DNA from: Avidesulfovibrio sp964369685
Lineage (GTDB): Bacteria; Desulfobacterota; Desulfovibrionia; Desulfovibrionales; Desulfovibrionaceae
Length of the DNA: 64,000 nucleotides
Reading direction: 5' to 3'
Assembly: GCA_964369685.1 (NCBI GenBank)
Contig: CAYJFB010000005.1
Span: forward strand, 48,041 to 112,040
Shown here: positions 17,987-27,039 of the stretch, in pieces
Position numbering within the stretch: position 1 is the first letter of the stretch
How the letters are laid out: every line of letters begins with the position of its first letter
Translations under genes and position numbers: made by a program
The notes under the pieces: model-generated
What the model was told of the DNA's origin: nothing
Databases searched by the model: none
The model's input: only the letters and a program-made list of their open reading frames with translations

Positions 17987-18025
17987 AGATGAAATTATTT
18001 ATAAAACAATATTTTTTCATCTTTT
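17987..18025 (+). terminator. Possible terminator after apbE
   Basis: Arms AGATGAAA (17987-17994) and TTTCATCT (18015-18022) followed by TTT. The stem is short and AT-rich, so it is a weak candidate for the end of the rnf operon. Confidence 0.4.
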
Positions 18026-18197
18026 GGTAAAAGCGTTTTTTAGAGTTTCTTGATACGCCGCATCGAGAATGTGACCGAGAGAAGTCATGAAATGGAATGC
18101 TCTCTTTCGCGTTTTCGGTGCGGCATGTTCTTAGTGTGACAAGAAGGCAGAGAGAGTGTGCTCCCCCCTCCTTCTTAAAAAAATGAGAATTATATTC

Positions 18198-19970
18198 ATG
18201 TTGTTATCGCAACGTACGCCATTGAAGCAGCCCCTTTTTTTACCGATGTCTCGCGCAGAAATGGAGGAGCTCGGTTGGGATGAGTTAGATATTTTGCTTA
18301 TCGGCGGAGACGCTTATATTGATCACCCTTCTTTCGGCGTGCCTTTATTGGGGCGTTTTTTGGTTGCTCATGGTTATCGAGTCGGCATCATTGCTCAGCC
18401 GCGTTGGCAAGGTGAAGATCCCACAGCCGTCATGTCGATGGGGCGTCCGCGGCTTTTTGCCGGTGTCAGTGCAGGCGCGATCGACTCCATGTTGGCGCAC
18501 TATACCGCCTTTCGCAAAAAACGACACGACGACGCTTACACCCCCGGTGGTAAAGCCGGTGCGCGCCCCAACCGTGCCGTTATTGTATATGCCAATTTGG
18601 TGCGTAAAGCGTTTCCGAATCTTCCCGTGCTCGGCGGCGGTATTGAAGCCTCACTCAGACGCATTTCACATTATGATTTTTGGTCTGATAGTTTACGGCG
18701 TTCATTGTTGTTTGACGCGCGTTTGGATATTTTGTCCTTCGGTATGGGTGAAGCCGCTTTATTGACCTTGGCACAACGTCTCGATGCCGTTCATGAAGTC
18801 ATGGGTGACGATCCCGAATATTTGACAGCAGACATTTATGACAGTTTTCAAGTGTGGCACGACATTGCAGGCACTGCGCGTTTGATTCACAGTCAAGATA
18901 TCCCCAATGACGCCATACGCTTACCCTCTCACCAAGCCATGCTTGATGCTCCGGCCGCCTTGCTACATGCTTCTCTTGTACTTGAAAAAGCGTGTCACCA
19001 AAGCACACGACGCCTTGTACAAACAAATACCGAAGAAGGCGGTAAAGCGGTGTTGCTTGAACCGCCTGCGGCACCGTTGAGTACTGCTGTGCTGGACGCC
19101 ATCTATGCATTACCGTTCACACGACGGGCACACCCCACATATACAGCACCGATTCCTGCAGAAACAATGATAGCAAACAGCATTACCACCCATCGCGGAT
19201 GCGGCGGCGGTTGTTCGTTTTGTTCGTTGGCGCTGCATCAAGGACGCCGTATTGCCTCACGTTCATCCGAGTCAGTGCTTACTGAAGCACGCCGAATGAC
19301 CACTTTGCCGCATTTTAACGGCTCTGTTTCCGATGTGGGTGGCCCCAGTGCCAACATGTGGCAAGCAGCCTGTACCGCAGAACCCCAAAAATGTAATCGC
19401 ACAAGCTGCATGTTTCCGAAAATCTGCAAATCATTTAAAGCACCGCAAGATGAATGTGTTAGGCTTTTACGTCAAATTCAAGAAATGGTAGGCATTAAAC
19501 ATGTGCGTGTTGCCAGTGGCGTGCGTTTTGATTTGGCTTTACAGGATCACGCGGCACTGGAGGCGTATGCAGGAGAATTTACAGGCGGACAATTGAAAAT
19601 TGCTCCGGAACATTGTAACGGTTTTGTCTTGCAGCTGATGCGCAAACCACATATGGCGGCCTTTGAAAAATTTTTACAGCATTTTACGGATTATTCTCGT
19701 GCCCACGGCAAAGAACAATACGTTATTCCCTATTTAATGAGTGCGTTCCCCGGCTGCACAGAACAACACATGAACGAACTGGCCTCATGGTTGCGTGCCA
19801 GACATTGGTCTCCGCAACAAGTGCAGTGTTTTATCCCGACACCTGGAACAGTAGCCACAGCCATGTTTTATGCCGCACAAGATCCGCAAGGAAAACCTCT
19901 TTATGTGGCACGAACAGACGCTCAGCGTCGTAAACAACACTCGCTTTTACTCGGAACTGTTTCTAAATAA
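18198..19970 (+). CDS. ygiQ: YgiQ family radical SAM protein
   Basis: Radical SAM enzyme of the UPF0313/YgiQ family; the reaction is not established. The cluster motif is CGGGCSFC (CX3CX2C) near residue 335 in HRGCGGGCSFCSLALHQGR. The N-terminal part (DILLIGGDAYIDHPSFG, then a B12-binding-like fold) and the C-terminal QVQCFIPTPGTVATAMFY match the family. Three starts are possible: GTG 18156 with AGAAGG ahead, ATG 18183 and ATG 18198. The last fits the family N-terminus best, but the ribosome-site evidence favours 18156, so the start is uncertain. The sequence from 18142 to 18176 can fold (AGAAGG with CCTTCT), which may matter for translation. Confidence 0.88.
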   Translation: MLLSQRTPLKQPLFLPMSRAEMEELGWDELDILLIGGDAYIDHPSFGVPLLGRFLVAHGYRVGIIAQPRWQGEDPTAVMSMGRPRLFAGVSAGAIDSMLAHYTAFRKKRHDDAYTPGGKAGARPNRAVIVYANLVRKAFPNLPVLGGGIEASLRRISHYDFWSDSLRRSLLFDARLDILSFGMGEAALLTLAQRLDAVHEVMGDDPEYLTADIYDSFQVWHDIAGTARLIHSQDIPNDAIRLPSHQAMLDAPAALLHASLVLEKACHQSTRRLVQTNTEEGGKAVLLEPPAAPLSTAVLDAIYALPFTRRAHPTYTAPIPAETMIANSITTHRGCGGGCSFCSLALHQGRRIASRSSESVLTEARRMTTLPHFNGSVSDVGGPSANMWQAACTAEPQKCNRTSCMFPKICKSFKAPQDECVRLLRQIQEMVGIKHVRVASGVRFDLALQDHAALEAYAGEFTGGQLKIAPEHCNGFVLQLMRKPHMAAFEKFLQHFTDYSRAHGKEQYVIPYLMSAFPGCTEQHMNELASWLRARHWSPQQVQCFIPTPGTVATAMFYAAQDPQGKPLYVARTDAQRRKQHSLLLGTVSK

Positions 19971-20021
19971 TAGATGCTGAAAATACATTTTTATGCTTTT
20001 TTCAACAAGGCGCATCCATTT

Positions 20022-20057
20022 AAAAGTATTGTATTTTTAGTTATTGCAATACTTTTT
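20022..20057. terminator. Bidirectional terminator between ygiQ and the GGDEF gene
   Basis: Perfect 10-bp stem AAAAGTATTG/CAATACTTTT with a T-run on the plus side and a matching A-run on the other. It lies between two convergent genes. Confidence 0.75.
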
Positions 20058-20118
20058 GAGTCGTATATTTTTAGTAAAATTTGTTTCGATAGATAAAATA
20101 CAATGGTTTAAAGTCTCT

Positions 20119-21411
20119 TTATCTTGCTTTCTCACCTTTTTCTGAATACATTTTTTCATCGGCAAGAGTCAGTAACGTTTCGAGTGTGTCCGCTTCTGTA
20201 GAAAGAACATACCCGATACTTGCAGAAATATGAATTTGAAGTGAATCAATCAAAAAGACCACTTCAGAAAGAGTAATTATTTTTCTTTTAATGATTGTAC
20301 AAAGCTCATCATTGTCAACATGTGGTGTCAGCACGACAAATTCATCACCACCGAGTCTTACAATGAGTGTTTCTGCCTTCATTTCATTTTTTAAACGCTC
20401 TACATAGGCTTTAAGAAGCTTATCACCCACTTTATGACCGTAATTGTCATTCACAGGTTTAAATTTATTTAAATCTATAAAAAATAGAGCAAAATGCTTC
20501 TTTGCAAGCGATGCTTTTGTAGTATCATAATATTTTTGTAATTTTATACGACTGTATGCACCGGTCAAACTGTCATGTTCTAATTTTTTTGTAAGATTCT
20601 CTTTGGTTGTTTCGATTCTTTGCATAAAATAGTACAAAATAAAAATAGTAAAAAGAAAAATCAAAAACCAAAACATCACATCAGAAACAACAATATTTGT
20701 TTTTCCCTTGGTATATAATCCCAGCGTCCAAGAAGAATCTCCAATAGCAACAGTATGTGAAAGAGCATCTTCTGAACTGTATTTCTCGGTTTCTGTTGCC
20801 AATGTTTCAGAGGATGTATTACTTTGAGTAGTCAGCTTAAATTCATAGCCTTGTCGTTTCAGTGTATCAAAACCTACGTAGTCAAACAAATCGTTGGCAT
20901 CCAGAGCAACGGTGACAAGCCCCCAAAATTTTCCTTCATAATAAATAGGATTGCGAATAACAATGCCGAGTGCCCCCTCAAAAAGTTCATATGGGCCTGA
21001 AATAACGACTTTTTTGGTATCTCTTGCTTTTATGGAATCAGTGGCATCATTGGCACTTTGCAAAACATTATTGCCGACAACACCCTCACTGAACTCGGGA
21101 GGATATAAATATTTTATTATACCATTTGGAATATAAGCAATGGATGATTTTACTAAACTTGTCGAAAGAATTTCGGAAAGGGAATAAAAATCATCTTCAT
21201 CTATACTTCCATTGTTAATGTTTACAAGTTCATCTATTATTTCAGTAACCATTATTTCAGATTCAACCGCACGCTTCAGGCGCTCGGTATGTACCTGTAA
21301 CAGTTCTTGTTCGCTGACAAGGAGTTCATTATATCTATCTTTTGCTACAAATGTCACGCCAATAATATTACTTATTATTAAAATCACAAAGATAACTTTA
21401 GAAATTTTCAT
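20119..21411 (-). CDS. Membrane GGDEF protein with periplasmic CHASE-like sensor (diguanylate cyclase)
   Basis: Probable c-di-GMP synthase controlled by an outside signal. A membrane helix at about residues 5-22 and another at about 245-265 bracket a periplasmic domain whose block YPPEFSEGVVGNNVL is CHASE-like. A short coil leads to a GGDEF domain with HDSLTGAYSR and an intact active site RLGGDEF near residue 354, so catalysis is expected. No EAL domain is present. The start at 21411 has AAGGAGA nearby. It is a single gene, divergent from the downstream binding protein, with AT-richer composition than its neighbours. Confidence 0.9.
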   Translation of the reverse strand: MKISKVIFVILIISNIIGVTFVAKDRYNELLVSEQELLQVHTERLKRAVESEIMVTEIIDELVNINNGSIDEDDFYSLSEILSTSLVKSSIAYIPNGIIKYLYPPEFSEGVVGNNVLQSANDATDSIKARDTKKVVISGPYELFEGALGIVIRNPIYYEGKFWGLVTVALDANDLFDYVGFDTLKRQGYEFKLTTQSNTSSETLATETEKYSSEDALSHTVAIGDSSWTLGLYTKGKTNIVVSDVMFWFLIFLFTIFILYYFMQRIETTKENLTKKLEHDSLTGAYSRIKLQKYYDTTKASLAKKHFALFFIDLNKFKPVNDNYGHKVGDKLLKAYVERLKNEMKAETLIVRLGGDEFVVLTPHVDNDELCTIIKRKIITLSEVVFLIDSLQIHISASIGYVLSTEADTLETLLTLADEKMYSEKGEKAR

Positions 21412-21675
21412 ATTTTCTCCTTGTGGTAAAAAATAAGTTCTAATTCATATTAGAATAATCAAGATATAAAAGCAAGATCCCAAAAATATATATTTTACAA
21501 AAATACTCAAAGAGTTAAATTTACTTTGTCAATATTTAAAGTCTTTTCAGCGCGTTCTTATCAATCATGCCTCACTGAACAATCCTCTTGAATTATAAAA
21601 AGAAAACGTATATGTTCTGAGGTTAGAATCAGCAGGTTTATTTTTTGAAAATATCTCATGTCAAGGAGACACTAA

Positions 21676-22416
21676 ATGTTTCGTAAGCTTTTTTTATCTT
21701 TTCTTTTTACAGCTTTTATGGCGGCTCCTGCCCTTGCGGAAAAAACGTATATAGTGGCAGCCGATGCCATGTGGCCGCCTATGGAAACTCTTGACAGTGA
21801 CAAAAATGTCGTCGGGTTTTCCATTGATTTTTTGAAAGCTGTCGGGAAGGAAGCAGGGCTTGAATTTGAGTTTCGCAATACCGCGTGGGACGGCATCTTT
21901 GCCGCACTTGGTTCAAATCAAGCCGATGTCATTTCTTCTTCGGTGACTATTACAGATAAACGCAAAAAAGCCATGGCTTTTTCCGACCCCTACTATGTCA
22001 TCAAACAAGCCGTGATTGTGCCCATTGACTCTACGATCAGTAAAATGGCCGATCTTGATGGCAAAAAAGTCGGAGGACAAATCGGTACCACAGGTTTGAT
22101 TCAAGCTTTGCCCTTGGCAAAATCGACTGCCATCCCCAAATCCTATGACGATGTGGGCTTGGCTATTGAAGATCTTGCCAAAGGCAATCTTGATGCCGTG
22201 ATCTGTGATGATCCCGTTGCCATGTATTATGCAAATAAAAAAGAAGAGTATAACGATCTTTTTAAAATTGCTTTCATTACGGAAGACGAAGAGTTTTTTG
22301 GCTATGCCTTACGTAAAAACGATACAGAACTCCTTGAAAAAATTAACGCAGGCATCAAAGCTGTAAAAGAAAAAGGTCTTGATAAACCCATCATGGCCAA
22401 ATGGCTCGGTGAATAG
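21676..22416 (+). CDS. Family 3 extracellular solute-binding protein (amino-acid ABC type), orphan
   Basis: Periplasmic substrate-binding protein of the His/Gln/Lys type. The signal peptide ends near AALA (residue ~21). The mature part starts TYIVAADAMWPPME and contains GFSIDFLKAVGKEAG and the blocks DVISSSVTITDKR and AFSDPYYV, which typify SBP_bac_3. Length (246) is usual. AAGGAGA precedes the ATG. No permease or ATPase gene is adjacent, so the transporter core must be elsewhere or the protein signals differently. Ligand cannot be named from sequence. Confidence 0.88.
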   Translation: MFRKLFLSFLFTAFMAAPALAEKTYIVAADAMWPPMETLDSDKNVVGFSIDFLKAVGKEAGLEFEFRNTAWDGIFAALGSNQADVISSSVTITDKRKKAMAFSDPYYVIKQAVIVPIDSTISKMADLDGKKVGGQIGTTGLIQALPLAKSTAIPKSYDDVGLAIEDLAKGNLDAVICDDPVAMYYANKKEEYNDLFKIAFITEDEEFFGYALRKNDTELLEKINAGIKAVKEKGLDKPIMAKWLGE

Positions 22417-22444
22417 TGTTTGTTTGATCCAAGTATGTTGCATT

Positions 22445-22493
22445 CCAAAAGTCAATCCTCAGCGGTCTCATAACACTGTTTGTTGACTTTTGG
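22445..22493. terminator. Hairpin after the solute-binding protein gene
   Basis: Perfect 11-bp arms CCAAAAGTCAA (22445-22455) and TTGACTTTTGG (22483-22493), 29 bases past the stop codon. There is no clear T-run after it, so function as a terminator is only likely. Confidence 0.5.
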
Positions 22494-22549
22494 AGCAATA
22501 CTTCACGGATGTCTCCTGCGGAAAGAGAACAGATAAATAAGGTGCTTCA

Positions 22550-23014
22550 ATGAAGCGTACGCCCAATCAACAGACCGCAAAGGATCTCGGTCGTGAAGGC
22601 GAAGAACTCGCCGCCGCGTATTTGCGTCAAAAAGGTTTACAAATTGTTGCCAGAAATTGGCGGCACGGGCGGTATGAATTGGATATCGTTTGCCGTGATG
22701 CCGACACGTTGGTTTTTGTGGAAGTTCGTACACGCCGTCACTCCGGTATGGTGCATCCTTTGGAAACACTGACACCAAAAAAAATACGTGCTTTTTTAAA
22801 AGCTGTGCATTTGTATTTGTTTACAACAAAACAATGGCAAACACCGTGTCGTTGTGATTTGGTCTGTGTGCAAACAAACACTATAGCATCAGCACTCCCT
22901 CTTTGGAAAAAACCGTTTCAATCCTTTCTTCATACCGTTCAACCCCACATCGAGCATCATATCCATGTCATTGAATACAGTGCAACTATGGCTGGTCGCC
23001 ACACCTCTTGGTAA
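22550..23014 (+). CDS. yraN: YraN/UPF0102 family endonuclease-like protein
   Basis: Small protein of the UPF0102 family with a predicted restriction-endonuclease-like fold. Visible motifs are GREGEELAAAYL, the GxxYELDIVCRD block and FVEVRTR, which supply the Glu, Asp, and E-x-R/K residues of the nuclease-like site. At 154 residues it is longer than the usual ~120, the C-terminal end running into rsmI with a 50-base overlap. Biochemical role is not established. It heads a compact yraN-rsmI-smpB unit. Confidence 0.88.
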   Translation: MKRTPNQQTAKDLGREGEELAAAYLRQKGLQIVARNWRHGRYELDIVCRDADTLVFVEVRTRRHSGMVHPLETLTPKKIRAFLKAVHLYLFTTKQWQTPCRCDLVCVQTNTIASALPLWKKPFQSFLHTVQPHIEHHIHVIEYSATMAGRHTSW

Positions 23015-23825
23015 CCCCGACGATCTTTCTCCCCGCGCAAAAGACATTCTTGAGCGAGTGGATTGTGTTTTGGCTGAAGACACAAGACGCACAGGGTTGC
23101 TCTTTCAACGCTGTGCAATACAAGCCAAGCGATTAATGAGTTTTCATGAGCACAACGAGAAAGAAAAAATTTCGTTGTTGCTGCAACGTTTGCATGGCGG
23201 TGAAACGTTGGCTGTGGTGTCGGATGCCGGTTTGCCGTTGATTGCGGACCCGGGGTATCGTCTGGTGCGTGCGTGTCGATCGGAAGGCATCGGTGTTTCT
23301 GTTATTCCGGGGCCTTGTGCGCCGGTCACCGCGCTTGCAGGGAGTGGGATTGCGCCTCAACCTTTTGTATTTTTTGGCTTTTTACCTCGATCTCTTGCCG
23401 ATATTGAAAACATTTTGCAACCGTATGCGACATTGCCTGTCAGTATTATTTTTTTTGAACGTAAAGATCGGTTGTCGGACTCATTACGGATTGCCCGTTC
23501 TATCCTTGGTGTGCGTGAAGTGTGCGTTGCTCGTGAATTGACCAAAACACATGAAGAATATTTGGTCGGACGTCTTGATGATCTACCGAATATTGAAAAT
23601 CTTTTGGGTGAACTCACCGTGGTCTTGGGACCTCCGGAGCAAATCACACAAACAACCTATGAGCGTGTTTTACAACTCATCGCCGAAGAAAAAAAACACG
23701 GAGGCTCACCACGCAATCAAGCAAAACGAGTTCAAGCGCGCACGGTCGGCTGGACGGTAAAAGCCATTTATGCGATGCTGAGTGTTGAAACGACACAAGA
23801 ACGTGAAGAAGGAGAAGAGCCATGA
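22965..23825 (+). CDS. rsmI: 16S rRNA 2'-O-ribose C1402 methyltransferase RsmI
   Basis: Tetrapyrrole-methylase-fold enzyme that methylates the ribose of C1402 in 16S rRNA. The N-terminal block VATPLGNPDDLSPRA, then AEDTRRTGLL, VSDAGLPLIADPGYRLV and VIPGPCAPVTALAGSG are the family signature. The 286-residue length is typical. The start at 22965 is inside yraN; a start further downstream would cut into the first beta strand, so the overlap looks real. It ends overlapping smpB by four bases. Confidence 0.95.
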   Translation: MSLNTVQLWLVATPLGNPDDLSPRAKDILERVDCVLAEDTRRTGLLFQRCAIQAKRLMSFHEHNEKEKISLLLQRLHGGETLAVVSDAGLPLIADPGYRLVRACRSEGIGVSVIPGPCAPVTALAGSGIAPQPFVFFGFLPRSLADIENILQPYATLPVSIIFFERKDRLSDSLRIARSILGVREVCVARELTKTHEEYLVGRLDDLPNIENLLGELTVVLGPPEQITQTTYERVLQLIAEEKKHGGSPRNQAKRVQARTVGWTVKAIYAMLSVETTQEREEGEEP

Positions 23826-24280
23826 GTTCCAAAAAAGGCGGTGCTCTGATCAGTGATAACCGTAAGGCACGTCATTATTATGAATTGTTGGATTTTTTTG
23901 AAGCAGGGATTGTCTTGACAGGCCCTGAAGTCAAAAGTTTGCGCGCCGGACGAGTGAATTTTTTGGACAGCTATGTCGATTTTCGGCAAGGTGAAGCGTG
24001 GCTTGTGGGAACACACATTGCTCCATACAGTAACGCAGGGTATGTACAACAAGTTCCCGACAGAGCAAGAAAACTGTTGCTTCATGCAGCAGAAATAAAC
24101 ATGCTGACAGCACGAAAAGAACAAAAAGGCTTGAGTGTTGTTCCTGTAAAGATGTATTTCAAAAACGGACGGGTAAAACTTGAAATTGCCCTTGGCCGCG
24201 GACGTAAACTCCACGACCAACGCGAAGAACTCAAACGCCGTGCAGAGGCTCGCGATGCCAGTCGCGAACTCTTGCGATAA
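23822..24280 (+). CDS. smpB: SsrA-binding protein SmpB
   Basis: Binds tmRNA and brings it to stalled ribosomes. The N-terminal NRKARHYYELLDFFEAGIVL, GPEVKSLRAGRVNFLDSYV and C-terminal GRGRKLHDQREELKRR tail are diagnostic. Length 152 is normal. It overlaps the rsmI stop (ATGA) and has GGAGAAG ahead. No tmRNA gene was found in the window. Confidence 0.97.
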   Translation: MSSKKGGALISDNRKARHYYELLDFFEAGIVLTGPEVKSLRAGRVNFLDSYVDFRQGEAWLVGTHIAPYSNAGYVQQVPDRARKLLLHAAEINMLTARKEQKGLSVVPVKMYFKNGRVKLEIALGRGRKLHDQREELKRRAEARDASRELLR

Positions 24281-24386
24281 CGTCTTTTTCTTTTTCTGAG
24301 AGGCTTGTTCCCAAGACACGGGAGACTCTAAAACCCTTTAAACAAGCAGTATTACGAAAATAGCTGTGAATAAAAGTGGAAAATGT

Positions 24387-25157
24387 ATGAAAAAAGCATG
24401 TCTGTTGATTGTGATGGCTCTTTTGATGTTACCGACAACCGCTGCCTTTGCCGGTGAGCGCTTGGACACGATTTTAGAAAAAAAAGTTTTACGCGTCGGC
24501 ACGCCCGGTGACTATCGTCCTTTTTCGTTGTTACGCGATGGTCAATATTCCGGATTTGATATTGATTTAATCAATAAAATGGCTGAAGAAATGGGTGTTC
24601 AAGTAGAATTTGTCCCCACGACGTGGCGTAATCTCTTAACAGATTTACAAGCGGATCGTTATGATGTGGCCTTGGGCGGCATCACTCGCAACGTGGCACG
24701 CTTGAGCAAAACGGCGTTTTTACCCGGTTATGCTCCTTTTGGCAAAGTGGCATTGGTGCGTGCAACCGATAAAGACAAGCTGGCAACGCTTGAAAGCTTG
24801 AATCAACCCAATGTGCGTGTGATTAAAAATCCCGGCGGCACGAATGAACAATTTGTCTTGGCGAACCTGACCAAAGCGAACGTCTCAACACATGAAAAAA
24901 ATGATGAAATTCCTGCATTGATAGCCTCAGGTAAAGGCGATGTGATGATTACAGAAACGTTTGAAGCGTTGTTTCACGCCAAAAATGACCCTCGACTGTA
25001 TGCCGCTTTTATTGATGCTCCGCTCACGAAACCAAATACCCTCGGTTTTATGCTACAAAACGACGATCCCGATTTTGTTCGTGTAATGAATTTCTTATGG
25101 GAAACCCTTGCGTTACGCGGTGACTTGGCACAAGCTGAAACCAAGTGGTTACAATAA
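24387..25157 (+). CDS. PheC-like periplasmic protein: cyclohexadienyl dehydratase or amino-acid binding protein
   Basis: Exported protein with a periplasmic binding-protein fold. The signal peptide ends near AFAG (residue ~22). It resembles periplasmic cyclohexadienyl (arogenate/prephenate) dehydratase PheC more than plain binding proteins. The shared blocks are LRVGTPGDYRPFS, NPGGTNEQFVLANL and the ITETFEALF block, which keeps the Glu aligned with the reported catalytic Glu of PheC. If correct, it would make phenylpyruvate or phenylalanine in the periplasm. A binding role with an unseen transporter remains possible. The start at 24387 is preferred over a GTG at 24366 because it gives a normal signal peptide. 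Confidence 0.7.
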   Translation: MKKACLLIVMALLMLPTTAAFAGERLDTILEKKVLRVGTPGDYRPFSLLRDGQYSGFDIDLINKMAEEMGVQVEFVPTTWRNLLTDLQADRYDVALGGITRNVARLSKTAFLPGYAPFGKVALVRATDKDKLATLESLNQPNVRVIKNPGGTNEQFVLANLTKANVSTHEKNDEIPALIASGKGDVMITETFEALFHAKNDPRLYAAFIDAPLTKPNTLGFMLQNDDPDFVRVMNFLWETLALRGDLAQAETKWLQ

Positions 25158-25187
25158 TTTTGTGCACACGGCATGATGTGTCTTTTT

Positions 25188-25212
25188 GGGGGAGGGAGAT
25201 GCCCTCTCCCCC
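25188..25212. terminator. G-run hairpin between convergent genes
   Basis: GGGGGAG pairs with CTCCCCC around a GC-rich loop, preceded by CTTTTT. It can serve as terminator for both converging genes. Its composition matches the G-hairpin half of the composite repeats, without the long hairpin. Confidence 0.55.
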
Positions 25213-25237
25213 TAAAACTCAGCTCATTGATAAAAAA

Positions 25238-25558
25238 TTATTTTTTCCCGCGGTGATCGGCAAGTGCTTGACGGATGGCCTCGGGATTGTCTTCTTCACG
25301 CATCAGGCGTCCGATATATTGCATATGCCGTCTGCGACTGCCAAAGCTTTGCATCGTGCGTAATTCATTTAAGGCTTCGCGTAAATCGTCGCTTAGAGGC
25401 ATTCTTTGCCAAACGCTCGGCGCCAACGCACTCAAGGCTTCACCAAGTTCTTGTAGGGCTGTACTGTCGCGTTTCTTTTGTGAACGGCTGACGAGTGTGT
25501 CGTCATCAGCGTATCCTTCATGTTCGTCATCCCATTGATAGTGTTGTTTTCGTGCCAT
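25238..25558 (-). CDS. DarP/YjgA-like (DUF615) ribosome-associated protein, short form
   Basis: In E. coli, YjgA/DarP takes part in maturation of the 50S subunit. The recognisable stretch is SRSQKKRDSTALQELGEAL, then LSDDLREALNELR and RRRHMQYIGRLMR, which is the conserved core of DUF615. The protein has 106 residues against about 180 in E. coli, lacking the C-terminal half. The ATG at 25558 has AAGGA in place; the longer frame from 25585 is less likely. An acidic N-terminus (WDDEHEGYADDD) precedes the core. It is followed closely upstream by the rRNA methylase gene on the same strand, which suits a ribosome role. Confidence 0.8.
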   Translation of the reverse strand: MARKQHYQWDDEHEGYADDDTLVSRSQKKRDSTALQELGEALSALAPSVWQRMPLSDDLREALNELRTMQSFGSRRRHMQYIGRLMREEDNPEAIRQALADHRGKK

Positions 25559-25591
25559 AACGTTTTCCTTTTCGGTGTGATGCATAGACGT

Positions 25592-26905
25592 TTATTTCTC
25601 TGTCCAGAGCACTCGTCCGTTTTTAAGCCGAACAAGGCCGAGAGACAAGCCTTGCCAAGACAATGTCGCCACTCGTCCCGACAAGTCCGTCCGTAAGCTT
25701 TGTCCTTGTAACAGTTTTTGAATATTTTGGTGATCGTCAAGTTCAAGCTGTGCGTTTGTTGTTGACGTTGTGTCTACTAAGCTACGCAACCGTGGAGAAA
25801 ATAACGGACGTCCGCCGCTTAATTTACCCATATGCATACCCTGCCAACGAATGGGATCTGTCAAAGAATCAAGGGCTTGTTGCGGTAAAAAATGAATGTT
25901 ATCGCCAAAAACACCCAATTCACCGCACGGCAAACGAGCAGAATCAAAACCGGCCTCTTCTAAGCATTCAAGAGGCAAGCGTTGATGATTCGGCAATTCG
26001 GACGCTGAACACACAGCAGACTCAGCCCCCGTCCGCGATTTTATGAAACGAGCAATGAAAAATCCTTGGCCGTCTGAACGTTCGTCTATTCGTAACGTGC
26101 CCTCACAGTTCGGCAACAGCGGATCGGCAAAAACAAATCCTTCAGGCGCGGGTAAAGGCACCAACTCTAAGCCGAGATCTGTTTCGGTTTGTGCTGCTTT
26201 TGCAGACTCAATCGTGTTTAAACCAAGAGCAAAGCGCACTTGGGCTTCATTTTCCGTAACATTGGTCGTACATGTCGAATAAATGAGCTGACCGCCCGGA
26301 CGCAACAACATCGCCGCTTTACGCAAAAGCTGTTGTTGCAAAGCGATCAACGGTTGAATTTTATCGCCTTTCCAAAGTTTTTTGGCTTGGGGGTGTTTAT
26401 CAAGCGTGCCCCAGCCCGAACACGGTGGATCAAGCAATATCCAATCCCACTGACCCTCAGTAAGCGGTAAGTCTTGTCCTGCCCATGAACATGTCACTGC
26501 TTGAAAAGCATTGAGTGTTTGCAGATTGTGGCGCAAGGTTGCCAACCGTGTCGGTGTCGGTTCATTGCCAAGTACAAGCCCTTCTGAACCGACAAGCTGT
26601 GCCAACAATCCTGTCTTGCTTCCGGGACTCGCACAACAATCTAAAACGCGTGCCCCTCGAGGCGGATTCAGCAACAGCGGCGGCAACATGGACGAACGAT
26701 CTTGGATATAAATCAAACCAAAAAACGCTGCCAAACTCCGCCCAAGGGGAAACGGTTCATGCAACAAACGCATGGCAAAATCACAAAAAGGTTCAGGTTC
26801 AAAAACAAAACCCTGTGCCTGTAACAACGCCTCAACCAAAGAGTGTTCCTCTTTACGGCAAACCAAGCGGAATGAACGACAAACAGAAGAAGCAAATGTA
26901 TTCAT
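25592..26905 (-). CDS. RsmB/RsmF-type rRNA (cytosine-5) methyltransferase
   Basis: SAM-dependent m5C methyltransferase of the NOP2/Sun family. The SAM-binding block is VLDCCASPGSKTGLLAQL, motif IV is DPPCSGWGTL with one catalytic Cys, and motif VI is YSTCTTNVTENE with the second. The C-terminal ~130 residues look like the RsmF-type PUA-like tail (GRPLFSPRLR, LSWQGLSLGLVRLKNGRVLW). The ATG at 26905 is chosen; a TTG at 26953 would only add an unlike leader. Target base cannot be told from sequence, but RsmF (C1407 of 16S) is the nearest description. Confidence 0.87.
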   Translation of the reverse strand: MNTFASSVCRSFRLVCRKEEHSLVEALLQAQGFVFEPEPFCDFAMRLLHEPFPLGRSLAAFFGLIYIQDRSSMLPPLLLNPPRGARVLDCCASPGSKTGLLAQLVGSEGLVLGNEPTPTRLATLRHNLQTLNAFQAVTCSWAGQDLPLTEGQWDWILLDPPCSGWGTLDKHPQAKKLWKGDKIQPLIALQQQLLRKAAMLLRPGGQLIYSTCTTNVTENEAQVRFALGLNTIESAKAAQTETDLGLELVPLPAPEGFVFADPLLPNCEGTLRIDERSDGQGFFIARFIKSRTGAESAVCSASELPNHQRLPLECLEEAGFDSARLPCGELGVFGDNIHFLPQQALDSLTDPIRWQGMHMGKLSGGRPLFSPRLRSLVDTTSTTNAQLELDDHQNIQKLLQGQSLRTDLSGRVATLSWQGLSLGLVRLKNGRVLWTEK

Positions 26906-27039
26906 AATTGTATAAAGGTGTTTAAAAGTGTAGGGAAACAAGATTGTGTTCAATATGTTGTACTTGCGGCATCAACAAAGACATAGTAAAAGAAGCACGA
27001 TTATCGTCACACATCGTTTTGATGTTTTAAGGAGTTACT

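Noticed and set aside
18090..18137. 15-codon frame MKWNALFRVFGAACS before ygiQ, considered as a leader peptide
   Set aside because: Only a weak purine tract precedes it and it has no attenuator-type residue run or paired terminator structure.
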